Assembly: GCF_000471905.2 (NCBI RefSeq)
Contig: NW_006499563.1
Span: 5,397,356 to 5,461,355 of the forward strand
Reading direction: 5' to 3'
DNA from: Amborella trichopoda
Taxonomy: Eukaryota > Streptophyta > Magnoliopsida > Amborellales > Amborellaceae
DNA length: 64,000 nucleotides
Part shown: positions 1-11,639 of the stretch, piece after piece
How positions within the stretch are numbered: the stretch's first letter is position 1
Layout: every line of letters starts with the position of its first letter
Position numbers and translations under genes: made by a program
Notes under the pieces: model-generated
What the model saw: only the letters and a program-made list of their open reading frames with translations
Database searches by the model: none
Told to the model about the DNA's origin: nothing

Positions 1-841
1 CACAGTCAGTAATGCCTAGTGCCGATTACGTCTTCCTTCCTTCTCTCTCTTTTATTCTCACGCCTTTCATACTCTTCTCTTCCTTTCCTCTCCTTCCTTC
101 CTGCTGTTCCCTTCTTCTCTTATTTCATTTCTTATTATTTCCTCACAACCATCATTCTATCATTCTTTCATTCGACTAAGAGGGATTGAGGTTAGCCTCT
201 CATGGTAGTCCTGTTGTCTAGACGTAATGTTATTGTGACAGGATTACTTGGCCGGCTTTATTGCCACGACAAACTAACCATCGTGCCTAACTAGTCGGTA
301 CAGGTAATGATGAATAGTAGTAATATTGTGAGCCGGTCGTAGTTACTGAGCCCGTTTTGCTACCACGTTAGGCCAATTATTTACCAGCTTAGTCGCTGCT
401 CTGATCCTCCCACTTAGTCGATTTCTTCCGTCCCCCATCTTTCTTCTCTTATTTTTCTCTTCTTCTTTTTGGATGCTCATGCTTGTGTATGTTCATCAAA
501 GAGGAAAAGGATGAGGTCTGACCTACCTATATTATACCTTTGCCATATGTGTGTGATTGCAGAAAACAGAAGAATACAAGCCAAGGGACGCGATTCTGAA
601 CCAGTTTTATTACCGGGGGTTTTTTTTTGTGATCTAAGAGGGCACACACGCTAGCCAGCAGGAGTAAGTCCTGAACCCACCTTAAATTTATCTCTCACCG
701 GTTGGTAACACCTGCCCTCGGTCTCGAATGATGTTCCCGAGAGAGCGTTCTCGAAAACATCCTGAGTCTTTCCTTGAAACCCGAGATGCGTGCCGCCTGA
801 TCCTCAAAGGATCTGGAGGGCGAGATCGAGGCACCTAACCA
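1..841 (+). mobile_element. Element A, 5' LTR (3' 841 bp only)
   Basis: This is the tail of a long terminal repeat that begins before the window. It matches the 3' parts of the LTRs at 35633-38701 (+), 52357-55437 (-) and 19741-22851 (-). Shared blocks include a TTCGACTAAGAGGGGAT-like stretch near 170-190, TGTGTGATTGCAG at 550-562, the ACCGGTTGGT block near 700 and the terminal GAGATCGAGGCACCTAACCA. The LTR ends at 841, three bases before a primer-binding site. The first 130 bases are the pyrimidine-rich and hairpin-repeat tail. The small open frames here are chance. Confidence 0.85.
540..562 (+). promoter_or_regulatory. Candidate 3' splice site inside A 5' LTR
   Basis: A T-rich run is followed by CATATGTGTGTGATTGCAG, ending in AG at 561-562. 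The same acceptor-like string occurs at the homologous place in the C, D and E LTRs. The matching donor of this copy lies before the window. Use as a splice site is an inference. Confidence 0.4.
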
Positions 842-844
842 GCT

Positions 845-863
845 TGGCGACTCCACTGGGGAC
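845..863 (+). other. Element A primer-binding site (PBS)
   Basis: TGGCGACTCCACTGGGGAC begins three bases after the LTR end (GCT spacer). Its TGG start would pair with the CCA end of a tRNA. The PBS of Tat/Ogre-type plant elements has this form and is usually attributed to tRNA-Arg. Variants occur at 38705, at 19719 (-) and at 63776 (-). Confidence 0.85.
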
Positions 864-892
864 TTACTATCCTTTAGTCGAATCATACTTGT

Positions 893-2340
893 TTGGTTAG
901 TTTCTTCTTTTCTTACCTGCTTTCATTATCTTTTCACATTTTATTCGTGGCTTGCGGGTTCTGTAACCCATTTATTCGGATTGGGGATTTTCTTATCCCC
1001 AAAGTCGAGAGTGTCTGTAGGGAACAAGTTCCTTCGACTTCGTTCTCAACCATCCTCTTGAACAAAGATCCCTTATCTAGCTCCCAGGTCTTAACCTGGA
1101 CCGTTGTGAGGTGGGACTTAAAGGTTCCTCACTCTCCATCTCCTCGCTCTATTGGAAACTCCACCAAGGTGCCCTATATCGATAGCACTTATGTTGCCCC
1201 ACACAGGATGCACCTAGCCTCTGACAAGTCACCCGCCAGTCGTGTTCCTGAGGTACGTCGGAAGGCCGCACAGTCCCTTTATGGAAAAGGCAAACAAGTT
1301 GCCATTACTTCTGTGGGTCTACATATGGCTAGCCTCCATATTTCTGCACCATTGGTCTCTATCCCTACAAGCTCAACACATCAAGGCAGAAATCCCATGG
1401 TCTCCACCCCTCACACACACCACAAGGCTCATGGGTCACCCACTCGTGCCACATTTCGGGGCAACCCTTGTGCTACCCCGAGTCAGCATCCAAGATCTAA
1501 CCTTTAAAGGTCAAATCTTGCGCACGCTGATCACATGCATCTCACTGCTCGGGGCAACACCGTCATTACGCCAACCCGAGAACACAAGAGACGACCTCCT
1601 CGTCTTCCTATTCAATCCACATAAGTGCACTCTATAAGGGGTAGGCCTACACTTATTCTCTTACAGACACCTGCTCGTAGTTCTTGGCCTCTTAAGGCCA
1701 GATCACTTGCACGAGCCCGGGCTGACCCCTAGGCCTCCCGTAATTCTTCTTCAAGGGGCGCACACATGCCGCCATCACAAACGTCCCCTCTCTTTAGACT
1801 CGGGCCTTCTCATGACTCAATCCTGCTCCGACCCACTCCTCCTTCATCGAGCAAGCATCTTCAGCCTTGGCACTCGAAGGTTTTCCCCAAGAGTACCATC
1901 CTGAACCGGCCTTGTCATTTGGTCATGTATCTGGAGCTCTTAAGAGAGCTCAGGGCATTGAACTGATGGAAGATTGAGTCCTTCATCCTCCCCGGCCCAA
2001 GATGACTCTAGTTCCTGACCCTCTTCCATTGTCGCACCTGATGGAGATAGTTCTCTGCTGTGCAAGAAGAGCTAACCAGCTGCAACTTAGATTGTAGTTT
2101 TAGTGCGAGGTCCATCAAAACCTCAAGGCTAAATACGATAGAGGCCTACAAATTTTGACTAGGGAGGTGACCAAGGCAGTTAAAACAACCAATTATGACG
2201 ACCCTCTTCACCTGAATCACTTCGACCCCCTTCAGATGATGAAGCCTAAAGAAGAGCTTTATGAGCTCTACGATGTGGTTACTGTCGTAGAAGAAGACCC
2301 AGCCACTTAGAAGCCATGGTCCCAAGACCGTCAAGAACCG
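893..2340 (+). pseudogene. gag: Element A gag, N-terminal arm (decayed)
   Basis: The region starts 30 bases after the PBS. A 204-codon frame at 893-1507 (rich in Ser, Pro, His, Arg and Thr) and broken frames at 1242-1966 make up a basic, low-complexity protein arm. Homologous frames lie after the PBS of C (39028-39740), E (minus, 18976-19450) and D (minus, 62920-63345), so this is an inherited part of the element. A segment near 2030-2330 corresponds to the arm's second half in D and C. I cannot fix the Gag start codon. It could also be a separate short ORF upstream of gag, as known in Ogre-like elements, but no clean boundary separates it. Confidence 0.55.
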
Positions 2341-4940
2341 GTCTAAACGCGATCTTCATACAAGAGTCGAGTTCAGTCAGGGCATGCTGGCCCCCTGCTG
2401 ACTAACTTACCATGTACGACCCATCAAGTTCGTAAGCCCTCAGTTGCCACTAACATTGACCTCCATAGAGAAACGGTCAGCGTAATGGTTGTAAGCAAGC
2501 CTGATGATGCATAGGAAGATGAACAAGTTTGAGGATATGGTGTGCGTGATGATGGAAAAGATCGATCGTATCGACATCGCCGCCAGTTGGCTAACCATGA
2601 GGTCAATTCCCATCACTCTGATGATGCACCTCCATGGCAGCGCCCTCCTTCGGCCTCACAAGACAATTATGTCCCTCATCCCATTTCTTAGACAAACATT
2701 GACGCTATGGTCACCCATAGCTTAAAGAACAGATAAATCCCGGAGATATAGGGTGTGACACCTTATCAAAGGCCATATCCCTCGTATATTGATCAGGTCC
2801 CGTTTCCCTCAGATTATAAGAAAGGGAAGTTTCTTTTATTCAACGGAACCACATCCCCAAACCAGCATATGGCCCACTTCTAAGCAGCATGTCAAAAAAC
2901 AGCGGGTGACGGGAGACTTCTTCTCTGACAATTCGTTAAGACCCTCGATGGACCAGTATTTTAATGGTATGCCCAACTTCCTCCAAACTCAGTGCATACA
3001 TGGGAGGAGATGGAGAAATTGTTCTATCAACGCTTCTATGAGGTCGAGAGAGAAGTTCAAACCATCAAACTACTCACTCTGACACAAGACCCCGATGAGC
3101 CTGTGGATTAGTTCAACCTGGACAAATTTGGCTTCCCGCCATCCTAATCCTATGCATGAGAAGGAAGCAGTCCAAACTTGCATGTGGAACTTGCGACCCG
3201 AGATCGCTCTACATGTTGAGGCCTCTAATCTGACCTCCATATCAGAGTTGATCTCTAAATCAGTGCGCATAGAAAGTTTATCATGTCACCATGCTGGGAC
3301 ACGACAACCATCTACAAGCTCAACAAACAACTAGGGAAATGGTAGCTCTTGGAATTACACATGGGCCAGGCAACAGAAAGGGATAATCAGTGTTGCTGTC
3401 ATGGTCACTGATTCAAAGAAGGTCCCCCTCCCAAACTTTGGACCTCTCTAAAGGGGTAAGCACAACAAAGGTAACACCCCAGGCTAGCAAGCAACAACAA
3501 TCGTTCATTCGGGTACCCCCACCAGCCAACCTTGATTGGGGTGATTATTTCATCAGGCATAGGAACAAGATCTATCCCTTTGAGAAGGAATGGGTCACTG
3601 CACTGTTCCGCTTATTATTGGAACAAAATATGATCCAACTACCAGAAGCCAAGTTCCCTGAGCAACCTGGCCTTGACACTCAGGTGAATAATTGTGCCTT
3701 ACCATCAGAGGATCAATCATCCCACAAATGATTGCTACATGCTGAAGGATATTATCGAGGCCCTAATTCAGAAGGGTCAGATAAAGCTTGAAGACTTAAA
3801 GAAGGCCTTTGGGGCAACCGAGGCCTCCCATGTCGTAACCATCCAAGAGGAAGACAAAATGCCTAATATCCTTTATGCCTTCTTCATTATAATGCTTCAA
3901 GAAGGCATAATCACACTGAAGCAAGCAAGGCAACCCCATCGTCTTGCTAAGGGGACTGAAGATCGTTGGTGCCTGTACCATCAGATAAGAGGGCATTTAC
4001 CTATCAGAATGCACACGTTTCCTTGATATATTCGCAAAAAAATGCGAGAGTGTCAGGAGTTTTACAATCTCTCCGTAAGTGATCCCCAAGTCATTCCTCT
4101 ATCGGGGTAAGAAGATATCACAAAGAAGGACCTTTCTATCAATGTATCGGACTCCGCTGAAAACTCAACTTCCCAACCATGGATACTGTACCATGGCCAA
4201 AGTAGACTTAGGTCCTTAAGGTGAGAAGCAGTTTGCCAAGCTAGAGCTGGTTGTAAGCCCAACAAGAGAAATTAAACATCACCTCAGAAAACTAGAAAGA
4301 GATGGGTACCAAGGGCTACTCACCGAAGAAACAAGACTGCTCAACCTACCATTGAGCAAGAGTTTCTCAGGCCCTTCCTCCACTGCCAAATTTACTGAAC
4401 TTCATCCCTGGCATGATCCTTCTTCCTTCTTCATCTTGTCCAGAAGACGTTCCCAAGCCATCGTCCACTCAGCACATGTCCAATGAGGGTGGCGACGTTA
4501 AAGCATTCCCCAACGGTCTAAGTAAAGAAAAGACTTAAAAGACCCCTTGCACCTATCCAACCCTGGTGATAACGTAAAAAGCTGCCTAGATCGGTCTTAT
4601 GAGGGAATGACCTTAAAATTCCCCCACCTTCTAACCCTTCTCCTTCTTCTTCTCCTACTTCTCATTCTCCCTCTTCTACGTCCCCTACAGGTACAACCTT
4701 GATACGCCCGGACTTCGAGGCTCTCGATCGAGAATTCGAAGGAATCAATATAAGTAAGACACAACAAAAAGATTGAGAAAGACCCTGGCACAGGCAACAG
4801 GATTCTTAACAGTTGCTGATGCCCTGGCAACTAAAGTCAAGGTAGAGCCACCTTCTTCAAAGAAGCACAAGAAGTCAAAGCCAAAGAAACCCTAGTGGCT
4901 CCCTGAGCCTGACTTTGAGTAGAGGCTGAGAGAATCAAAT
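2341..4940 (+). pseudogene. gag: Element A gag, capsid and nucleocapsid region (decayed)
   Basis: Gag is the structural protein that packages the element RNA. The fragment reads NKFEDMV...MMEKIDRID at 2524-2575. The capsid signature WEEMEKLFYQRFYEVERE follows at 3003-3056, then TLTQDPDEPVD and a stop. A nucleocapsid stretch reads YPFEKEWVTALFRLLLEQNM near 3568-3630. The first CHHC knuckle is broken by indels near 3690-3740. The frame at 3694-4026 contains the second knuckle start WCLYHQIRGH. A repeat unit GDxVK sits near 4480-4580 (single copy here, triplicated in element C). Stops and frameshifts occur throughout; the longest frames are about 110 codons. It cannot make a full Gag. Confidence 0.75.
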
Positions 4941-5340
4941 GGGCAAAGCTCCTACTCTCAAGGAGCTTGCCACATGGTGCAAATTTCAGGAGCAATACCC
5001 ACCACGGGGTAGATAAATCTCAGATCAGGGAGGACACTGTAGCCTCCACCGTAGAAGTTGGGAACCTTGAAGTTCCTCAGTCCGCCACTGCCCCCTAATC
5101 CAAATACTAGTTTCTCTATCTTACAGCTCCCTGGGCTCCTTCTTAATCCCAATACATCAAACAATCCACCTATTCTCCAATTCCTTGGGACCCCTTTGAT
5201 CCCATACACTCAATCTCTTCCAAAACCTCAAACATCCGTCACTCAAACCAAGCCTGCTGTGTAATCAAATCAGCCAGCCGGCCAAAATAAACCTTTTCTA
5301 CTCAAACCTGCTCCTCTACTCAACATACCACCCAAATTAG
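4941..5340 (+). pseudogene. Element A gag-protease linker, Pro/Asn-rich
   Basis: The strand reads as a Pro/Asn/Thr-rich linker with PNPNT-like repeats, seen in the frame at 5058-5264. Element D has the same linker on the minus strand near 59460-59760. It joins Gag to the protease domain and has no recognisable catalytic motif. Confidence 0.5.
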
Positions 5341-6110
5341 TGGAAGGACCAGTAACACATGGTCTTGATCAAGAAAGGGTGAAATATGATGTGATAGGGC
5401 ATCTACAGAAACTTCCGGCTCTTCTCAATATCTATGACATCCTCATGCTCTCGAAGGATTACCACATGGCTTTGGTTCAAGCTCTCTCTAACCCATAAGT
5501 GTATGAAACTCAAATAGAACCTATTGAGGTCGACCCAATAATTTTTGAACGATGTATGCCAATCACCTTTTCAGAGGATGATTTGCAGCTGGGGGAAAAA
5601 TTTCATAATCACCCTCTCTTTGTTATTGGCGAATTACATGCATGCCGTATCAATCGAATTATGTTAGATGGAGGGTAGGTTGTCAACCTTATTCCAAGGA
5701 GGATCCTTACTCGATTAGGGTGGGGGTTTGAAGATCTTACCCTGACCCACATCACAGTGCAAGGGTTCAACCAATCAGGAGAGAAGCCAGCTGACACGGT
5801 ATGCCTTCGTTTCAAGATCAGTGAGCTGAATGATTATTCCTAGTTTCATGTAATTGACACCAACACTTCCTACAATATTCTCCTTGGTCAGCCATTGTTC
5901 CATGACTAGGGGGTGGTTTGATCAACATTACACCAATGTTTAAAGTATAGTCAAGACAGGAGACAACATACGGTCTATGCTGACAAAAGATCGTTCCCTA
6001 TTGCCAAAACTCATTATGCCAATGCTAAATATTACTTCACGGATCTAGAGTCGCCCCAAAAGCCAAATGATGGAGGTCACAAGTCTACAATCAAGACAAT
6101 GTCTTTTTCT
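5341..6110 (+). pseudogene. pro: Element A aspartic protease (decayed)
   Basis: This is the retropepsin-type domain that would process the polyprotein. It reads VKYDVIGHL near 5378, then FSEDDLQLGEKFHNHPLF, then the active-site loop IMLDGG followed by a stop (TAG near 5675, where elements B and D have Ser) and VVNLIPRR. Downstream come FNQSGEKPAD, LNDYS, a stop at 5841-5843, FHVIDTNTS, a stop at 5907-5909 and STLHQCLKYSQD. The stops at 5841 and 5907 replace Gln codons present in element B, consistent with C-to-T change. The active-site Ser codon is lost, so this copy would be inactive even without the other lesions. Confidence 0.8.
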
Positions 6111-6779
6111 CATGAAGACGTTGAGGATGTTGGGAGAACATTGGTGAACATGTTCAAAGAGGAAGAAAGGCAGGGAAAAATTTTACCCCTAACCACCCTC
6201 ATGCTAACATCCCAACCATCATCCCCCAAGAAACTCCTTCTTCGCTTGAAAAGGATTCTTCGCCCTCTGCCCCCACTTCTGAGCCACCTTGGCCGAAAGA
6301 TGAACCAGAGGTCATTCCTAATATTGAGAAAGCCATGAGGATAGAATTCCCGGCTCCAAGGATCACTTTTCTGTTAGACCAGCAGAAAGTCCTGCATATC
6401 CCCATTGCGCTCTTGAAAGTCGAAGTGGCACGAAAACTACCACAAATATTTTTCAAAATCTGGTTGCAATAAGTATAGAGGATTCTCCTCAAACCAATGA
6501 CCAACTGAAGTTATACTTTTCCCCGACCTCTCAGGAGGAGAGCAGTTCGATAAAGAGCAACTTTCTTCCCCTCAAGGGTAGGATCCTTAGCAAACTTAAG
6601 AACCGAAGCTCGCAGTCTCCAGAGTCAGTTGGAGGTCATGCGTATCACTTCAAAACATCTCAAGGAGTTCGTGTCGAAGACTAAAAGATATGATAAGCTT
6701 GAAGTAAATGACATGTTTAGAAACTATCGATCATCTTATTGATCTCTGCGCTATGCGATGGAGGAGAAATCTCAGTGCC
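6111..6779 (+). pseudogene. Element A post-protease region
   Basis: The strand continues with a segment shared with element B (24800-25400): a MFKEEERQGKILPLT motif at 6148-6192, an acidic stretch, then near 6618-6665 a QLEVM-like segment followed by SKHLK. Elsewhere in this clade RT would follow. Here no RT, RNase H or integrase motif is found before the antisense ORF begins. The product is unknown. It may be the C-terminal extension of a gag-pro-only protein. Confidence 0.5.
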
Positions 6780-9700
6780 TTAGACATACTCCTTCAGTTT
6801 CGCCACTGTTTGAGTCTCCTCTGCCATCGCCATAGTTTCCGACTCAATTGTGCCATTGAGTTCGGACAAATCTTCAACTAATGAGGCCTCCATGGCCCTC
6901 CTTTGAACATCTTCATCTCAAGGCCCGCGAATTCTTGTCTTAGTATCCGCATCTTTTCTCTGATTTTGATCATTCTCTTGAAGCTTCCTTGTGCCTCCCT
7001 CTTAAGATCCTATCGACGGCCAGTTATCGTGGCCTTCTTCTCGATGGAAGCATCTATCTCCTTACAACGACCAAGATCGACTCTTCCAAGAAGGCTAGCC
7101 TTCTAGTTTCTTCCTCATGATGTAGCACCCTCAACTGCCAGCTCTCTAACTCATTTAGAGTTGCATTAAAATGGGGAAGCACTTCCAATTGCAGTGGTCA
7201 CAGCAAACTCCTTCAATCTTGCCAAAGCTTCGCCTAGCTCATTGAAAGGCAACACCCTTAAGCCCTGAAGGCGTGCTCGAAGCATGCCTGCAACCACGTT
7301 AGAAACCCTGCTAAAAATGGGCCTAGATGGTGTTCCTTGGATTACTACATCTGAAGAAGCCTCAACCTGCCCGAGTTCTTCAGTGTCAACCTCCCTGCCT
7401 TGACCTTCTCCCTTAGGGACCTCTACTTCTGTCCCAGCAGCTTCTGAAGAAACCTGTTCTCGTTGCTCTTCATCTTTCTGAATTGCCACTTCAGCATTAG
7501 CAAGTTCAGGAACCGCCTCCTCTCCAGCAAATTCAACTCTAGCCATGGCCTATTCCATTTGGCTTGCACCTTCAACGGCAGAACCTCAGCCATGAAGAAT
7601 CAGTCCCCTCGTCTTCATGACCTGGGACCATGGAGGCAGCAACCTCTTGGTGCCCGAGTGCATCATCAACTACGGTTGTCTTCTTGAGTCATAGTCCCTG
7701 CATCGGTCGGGGACCTGAGCTCTTGATGCACGGAGACCACATCAACATCAGATTCCCTTCCTGGAGCAGTTTCTTCTAGACCTGCAGCCCCATTAGTACC
7801 CATCCAAGCTGCCTCTGACTTAGGGACTGCCCTTGTATTTACCACCACAATATCTGGAGTCACCTCCCGATCAGAAGCAATGACAATGGGCTCAGAGCGG
7901 CCGGAGTCGTCACCTCAGTTTCTGAAGACAAAAAAGACAATTCAGGAGAAGCAGAAGGTGGTCCAAAGAGTACAGAGAGTGATATTAGGGGAGTTCGAAA
8001 AAGATCTGAAGAGGAAGAGCTACCTCTTGGTTTTGACGTCATAAGAAGGTTGAGACTCTTACGCCTCCGAGTACGCTCACTAACTGAAGATAGTGCACAA
8101 GTATCGGCAGCGGTCAAGTGCTTTCTTTTCTTCCCCCCGACCGGAGTAGGAGCAGCCGCTTCAGATCCACCACCCAGAGAAGGCTCTCCAGCCAATTTAT
8201 TTTGGGGACCACTCCCGATTAGGGAGTTCAAGTCTTGTGGGGGACGTTGTTCATAACTAGGGACTTGCCGTCCCTCATCCCACTCTAAGATAGAATTAAT
8301 ATTATCAAAGACACTCCTAGTCCTCGTCTTCATTGCAAGAAATTATGGCGAGGCCTCATCAGCATTTATCTCAGGAGGAAGCCCTAAAGCTCGTAAGTTA
8401 GAGTGATAATCTAAGACAAATACCGCATCAAAAGCATGAGCATCCACCATTCTCCTTTGCCTGGTATCCTGACATTAGTTACCATTCACCCTTTTCCAAG
8501 GGTGATCTTTATCCCAATATCCCTTGCTAGTGATTCTCCACCAGTTCACATAGGCTTTGGTCGTTCAGACCCTCCTGCCAAAGTGAGGTAATACATATTT
8601 GCCAGTTTCTGTCATCTCTAGACACATAGACCAAGCGGTCGGTATATGCTCTGGCAGCCAGCACTCACAGAAGGTTCCAAAAACTTACGTCTTCCCCTTG
8701 TTCATCTTACTCCGGCGCTTTTCGAAAAACACCGAGAAGGGGCAGCCTTGATCAAGCCCATGTTGATGGGCGAAGCGATGAGAGAAGTACCCTTCTAACC
8801 TGGCACTGTGCGGAGTCTGGTAACGTAGAACTCCCCCTCTGATGCTTAGGATGAACATGAGCTCCTTAATGGTTATTGGAGCGCCGTCTAGCTCCTTCCC
8901 TAACTCATCAATGAAAGGGGAGGGGACACCCCTCATGTTCAAAGAGTCATTCCCAAATAGACCCCGAGCTTCCCTTGGGGTATAAAAGATAGCCATATGG
9001 TTGGCAATCCTCATCAAGAATGGCCACAATTTATTTCCTAAGCATTGATGCTTGGCATAGGTGTCAGGGAAATATGCCGCTAGCCACCCGTTCACGTAAT
9101 GGACGGGGAATGGAGTTTTAAAATCCACAGGAAATGCCTCTCCTCCTACAATTCCATTCCCTCCTTCTTTGCCCTTGTAGGCCTTTCCACGAGAGATGGC
9201 CCCCAAGCCATGGTAAATGTTACACAAGACTAGCTGAGCAAGGGCATACTCACACCCTTTGGCCATAATGCATGCCACATACAGTATGACTGGACGAATG
9301 TTGTCTTCTTAGCCAGGGAGCACAAATTTTCACAAAAATAAGGCTAAATAAGAGGCCAAGAAGACACGATCATCGTCGGTCTCAAGTTGATATACAGGAG
9401 GCGTCTCCTTTGCAGCTGCCTTCCCTTTCCCCTTCGGAGTGCCCTGACCACCCTCAGGATAATCCCCACAAAAGAATTTCACCCATTGCGTGAAGGTGAC
9501 CCTGCCATTGTTAGAATGGGTGGCAATCGACTGGTAGGCCGCAAAGATATTTTGAAGACTGGCAAGTGGCTCTTCATCCCCCAAGTTAGCACCGTTGAAG
9601 ATGACCGAGTTCGGGGGCACGAACTCGTCATACATAGCCCTGATCATCGGGAGACCTCCAATAAAAAGAAGATATAGTAAAGAGATTCCTTCTTTTCCAT

Positions 9701-10240
9701 GTCTAAGAAGCTAGGTATTATTAAAATTGCTCCACGTCTCCAGTAACACTTTATTGTGTTGGGGCAATGGTCATAGTAGCTGCCCGAACACTGGACCGTT
9801 GCTAATAGTGAAGCACGTTCAAGAGTACATATGTACGACCCTAATACCTTGGTAGTCCAGGAAGAGTATCCCTTCAAGTATTGGTGCTCCCCTGGAATTT
9901 GGAGGCCTTTTACTGACCACGTTAGTACTCCCTTTGCCTGTGCCATTCGTTTCTCTAAGGTAGGCAAGTTTTCTCTGGAAGCTATGTTCTGATGCATATA
10001 GTGAAGAAGTGCCACCCCTTCTTTAGTACTAACATTGCCATCATTGCCCTTGGCTACTTTGAAACAAATGGGGTCAGTAATGAAAGTGACACTGAGGGGC
10101 CACTCTAGTTCACATACTGGCTGGGTCAGCCAAATGGGCTCAACCCTTGATAAAATCTTGTTTGTGAATTCACATGTGCCGACTTCTCCCTCCCTTGGAA
10201 GCCTCTTCACATCAGGAATTTGATAAGAAGAACTAGCCAT
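6780..10240 (-). pseudogene. Element A antisense ORF: plant mobile domain-like protein
   Basis: A long minus-strand reading frame runs opposite to gag-pro between protease and the 3' noncoding part. From ATG at 10240 it reads 198 codons and shifts by one base in a T run near 9665. It then continues for 105 codons (MYDEFVPPNSVIF), meets two in-frame stops near 9310-9340 and resumes for 197 codons (GLGAISRGKA, NGWLAAYFPDTY, ARLEGYFSHRFAHQHGLDQG). The order and motifs YDHCPN, MYDEFVP, KFVLPG, YHGLG and NGWLA resemble the plant mobile domain (aminotransferase-like) family as I know it. Downstream are NLS-like clusters (GKKRKHL, RTRRRKS; 7860-8333), an acidic Glu-rich stretch and SRPIFSRVSNVVAGML (7166-7546), ending at a stop at 6780-6782. 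A homologue lies at 25752-29316. It is less damaged than the sense genes of this copy. The function is not known. Confidence 0.65.
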
Positions 10241-10289
10241 TATGAAAGGCTTAGTGGTGTACTCCGAAAACGTTGCTAAGACACAGATC

Positions 10290-10570
10290 AGTGCCTGCTG
10301 TGTCCGCTAATACTTAGCACTGACTGCGTCTGCCAACCCTCAGCATCGGTTGAACTTATCGATGCTCAGCTCCGGTTGTGTGCCAATGGTTAGCGCCAAC
10401 TGAGTCAGACGACAGTCAGTGTCGGTTGAGCTTATCAATGCCCAACACCAGTTGCGTGCTAATGGCTAGCATCGGCTGAGTCTATCAACACTCAGTGCCG
10501 GTTGACATTGCCAAGGCCCAACATCAGTTGTGTCCTCCAAAGCCCAGCGTTGGCTATGATTAGATCTCTC
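10290..10570 (+). repeat. CCGACTGTGT-type degenerate tandem repeats (A)
   Basis: Roughly 35-40 bp units carry variants of AGCGCCGACTGTGTC / CAGCATCGGTTG. Homologues are at 47300-47470 (C) and, on the minus strand, 57380-57735 and 58560-58690 (D). Confidence 0.7.
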
Positions 10571-11639
10571 ACACGTGCCACGCCTCAAACTCAACTGTGC
10601 CGACTCACAACCGTCACCATGTCTCTCAGAACTGCACGATATCTAAGGGCGACCGTTCACCTCCCACGACTGTTCACCTTCCTTGCAACTATTTTGTCCC
10701 TTTTGTTTCTCGCTGGAACTTCTTCTACAAGGTCGGAAAAACCCACTGAAAGACTTCCCCGCCTACGTTTTTAGTCGGGAAGTCACCAAAAACTCTGCAA
10801 AATCACAACAACGCTAGAAAAACTCACATAGAGATTTTCCTATGCCACGTTTCTTGGCTGGGAAGCCACCAAAACCTCTGAAAAATCACTACAACCCCCG
10901 AGAAGCCTCGTAAAACTCCCCGAAAGATTCCTGAGACTTGCGGAAATGCCTACCACTGCACTTCCCGCCTCTTCCACCTTAAAAATACCCACACCGAAGT
11001 TCTTTTATTTCTCGAAAAGCCCCCTGTGCTAACCGCAAAACTCCTACAAATCCTTGGCAGAGTCTTGCTTTTCGGAAAACCTTTCTTGCAGAAACCTTTA
11101 CTTACTGAAACTTTCCTTAAAAGGTTTCCTGAAACACTTGACCTCTTTCCGGAATCTTCCTTGCCACTTTTTAGAGCTTCTACTGGGCACCCTTTACTCA
11201 CCGTTAAAATTTTTCTCAAGTTTTTACCTTTAGTGAAAAGTGAGGGAAAACGGGGTCTTACCCCCTTATGTAGCCTGCACTACCCTCGAACTCCCCTCAC
11301 AAATTGGGAATCCACGTCGTGTCTAAGAGAAGTCAAATGACGATGAGCCGAGCGGGCTTTGACCCGAGGCTCGAGTCAACACTCATTGCCGCTTGTAAAA
11401 TTCCAACAAATGGGCCGGAACGGGTTAGGCTCAGGTCATGACTCAAGTATCAATCCATGCTCAGTACCCGCTACTCGGTTGAAGTGACTTGGTGTCGGGT
11501 GAATTTCAAACAACCCTCGCACCAATTGACTTGGCATTGGGTGAATTTCAAATGACCGTAGTGCCAGTTTACTTAGCGCCGATTGTGTTCAAACAATGTC
11601 ACGGCTCGTTCACAGCATCAGCTGAGTTTTAACAACCTA

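Noticed and set aside
6780..10240. A host gene of the plant mobile domain family captured between elements
   Set aside because: The same antisense gene sits at the same place in two different insertions (A and B), so it belongs to the element, though its ultimate origin may be a host gene.
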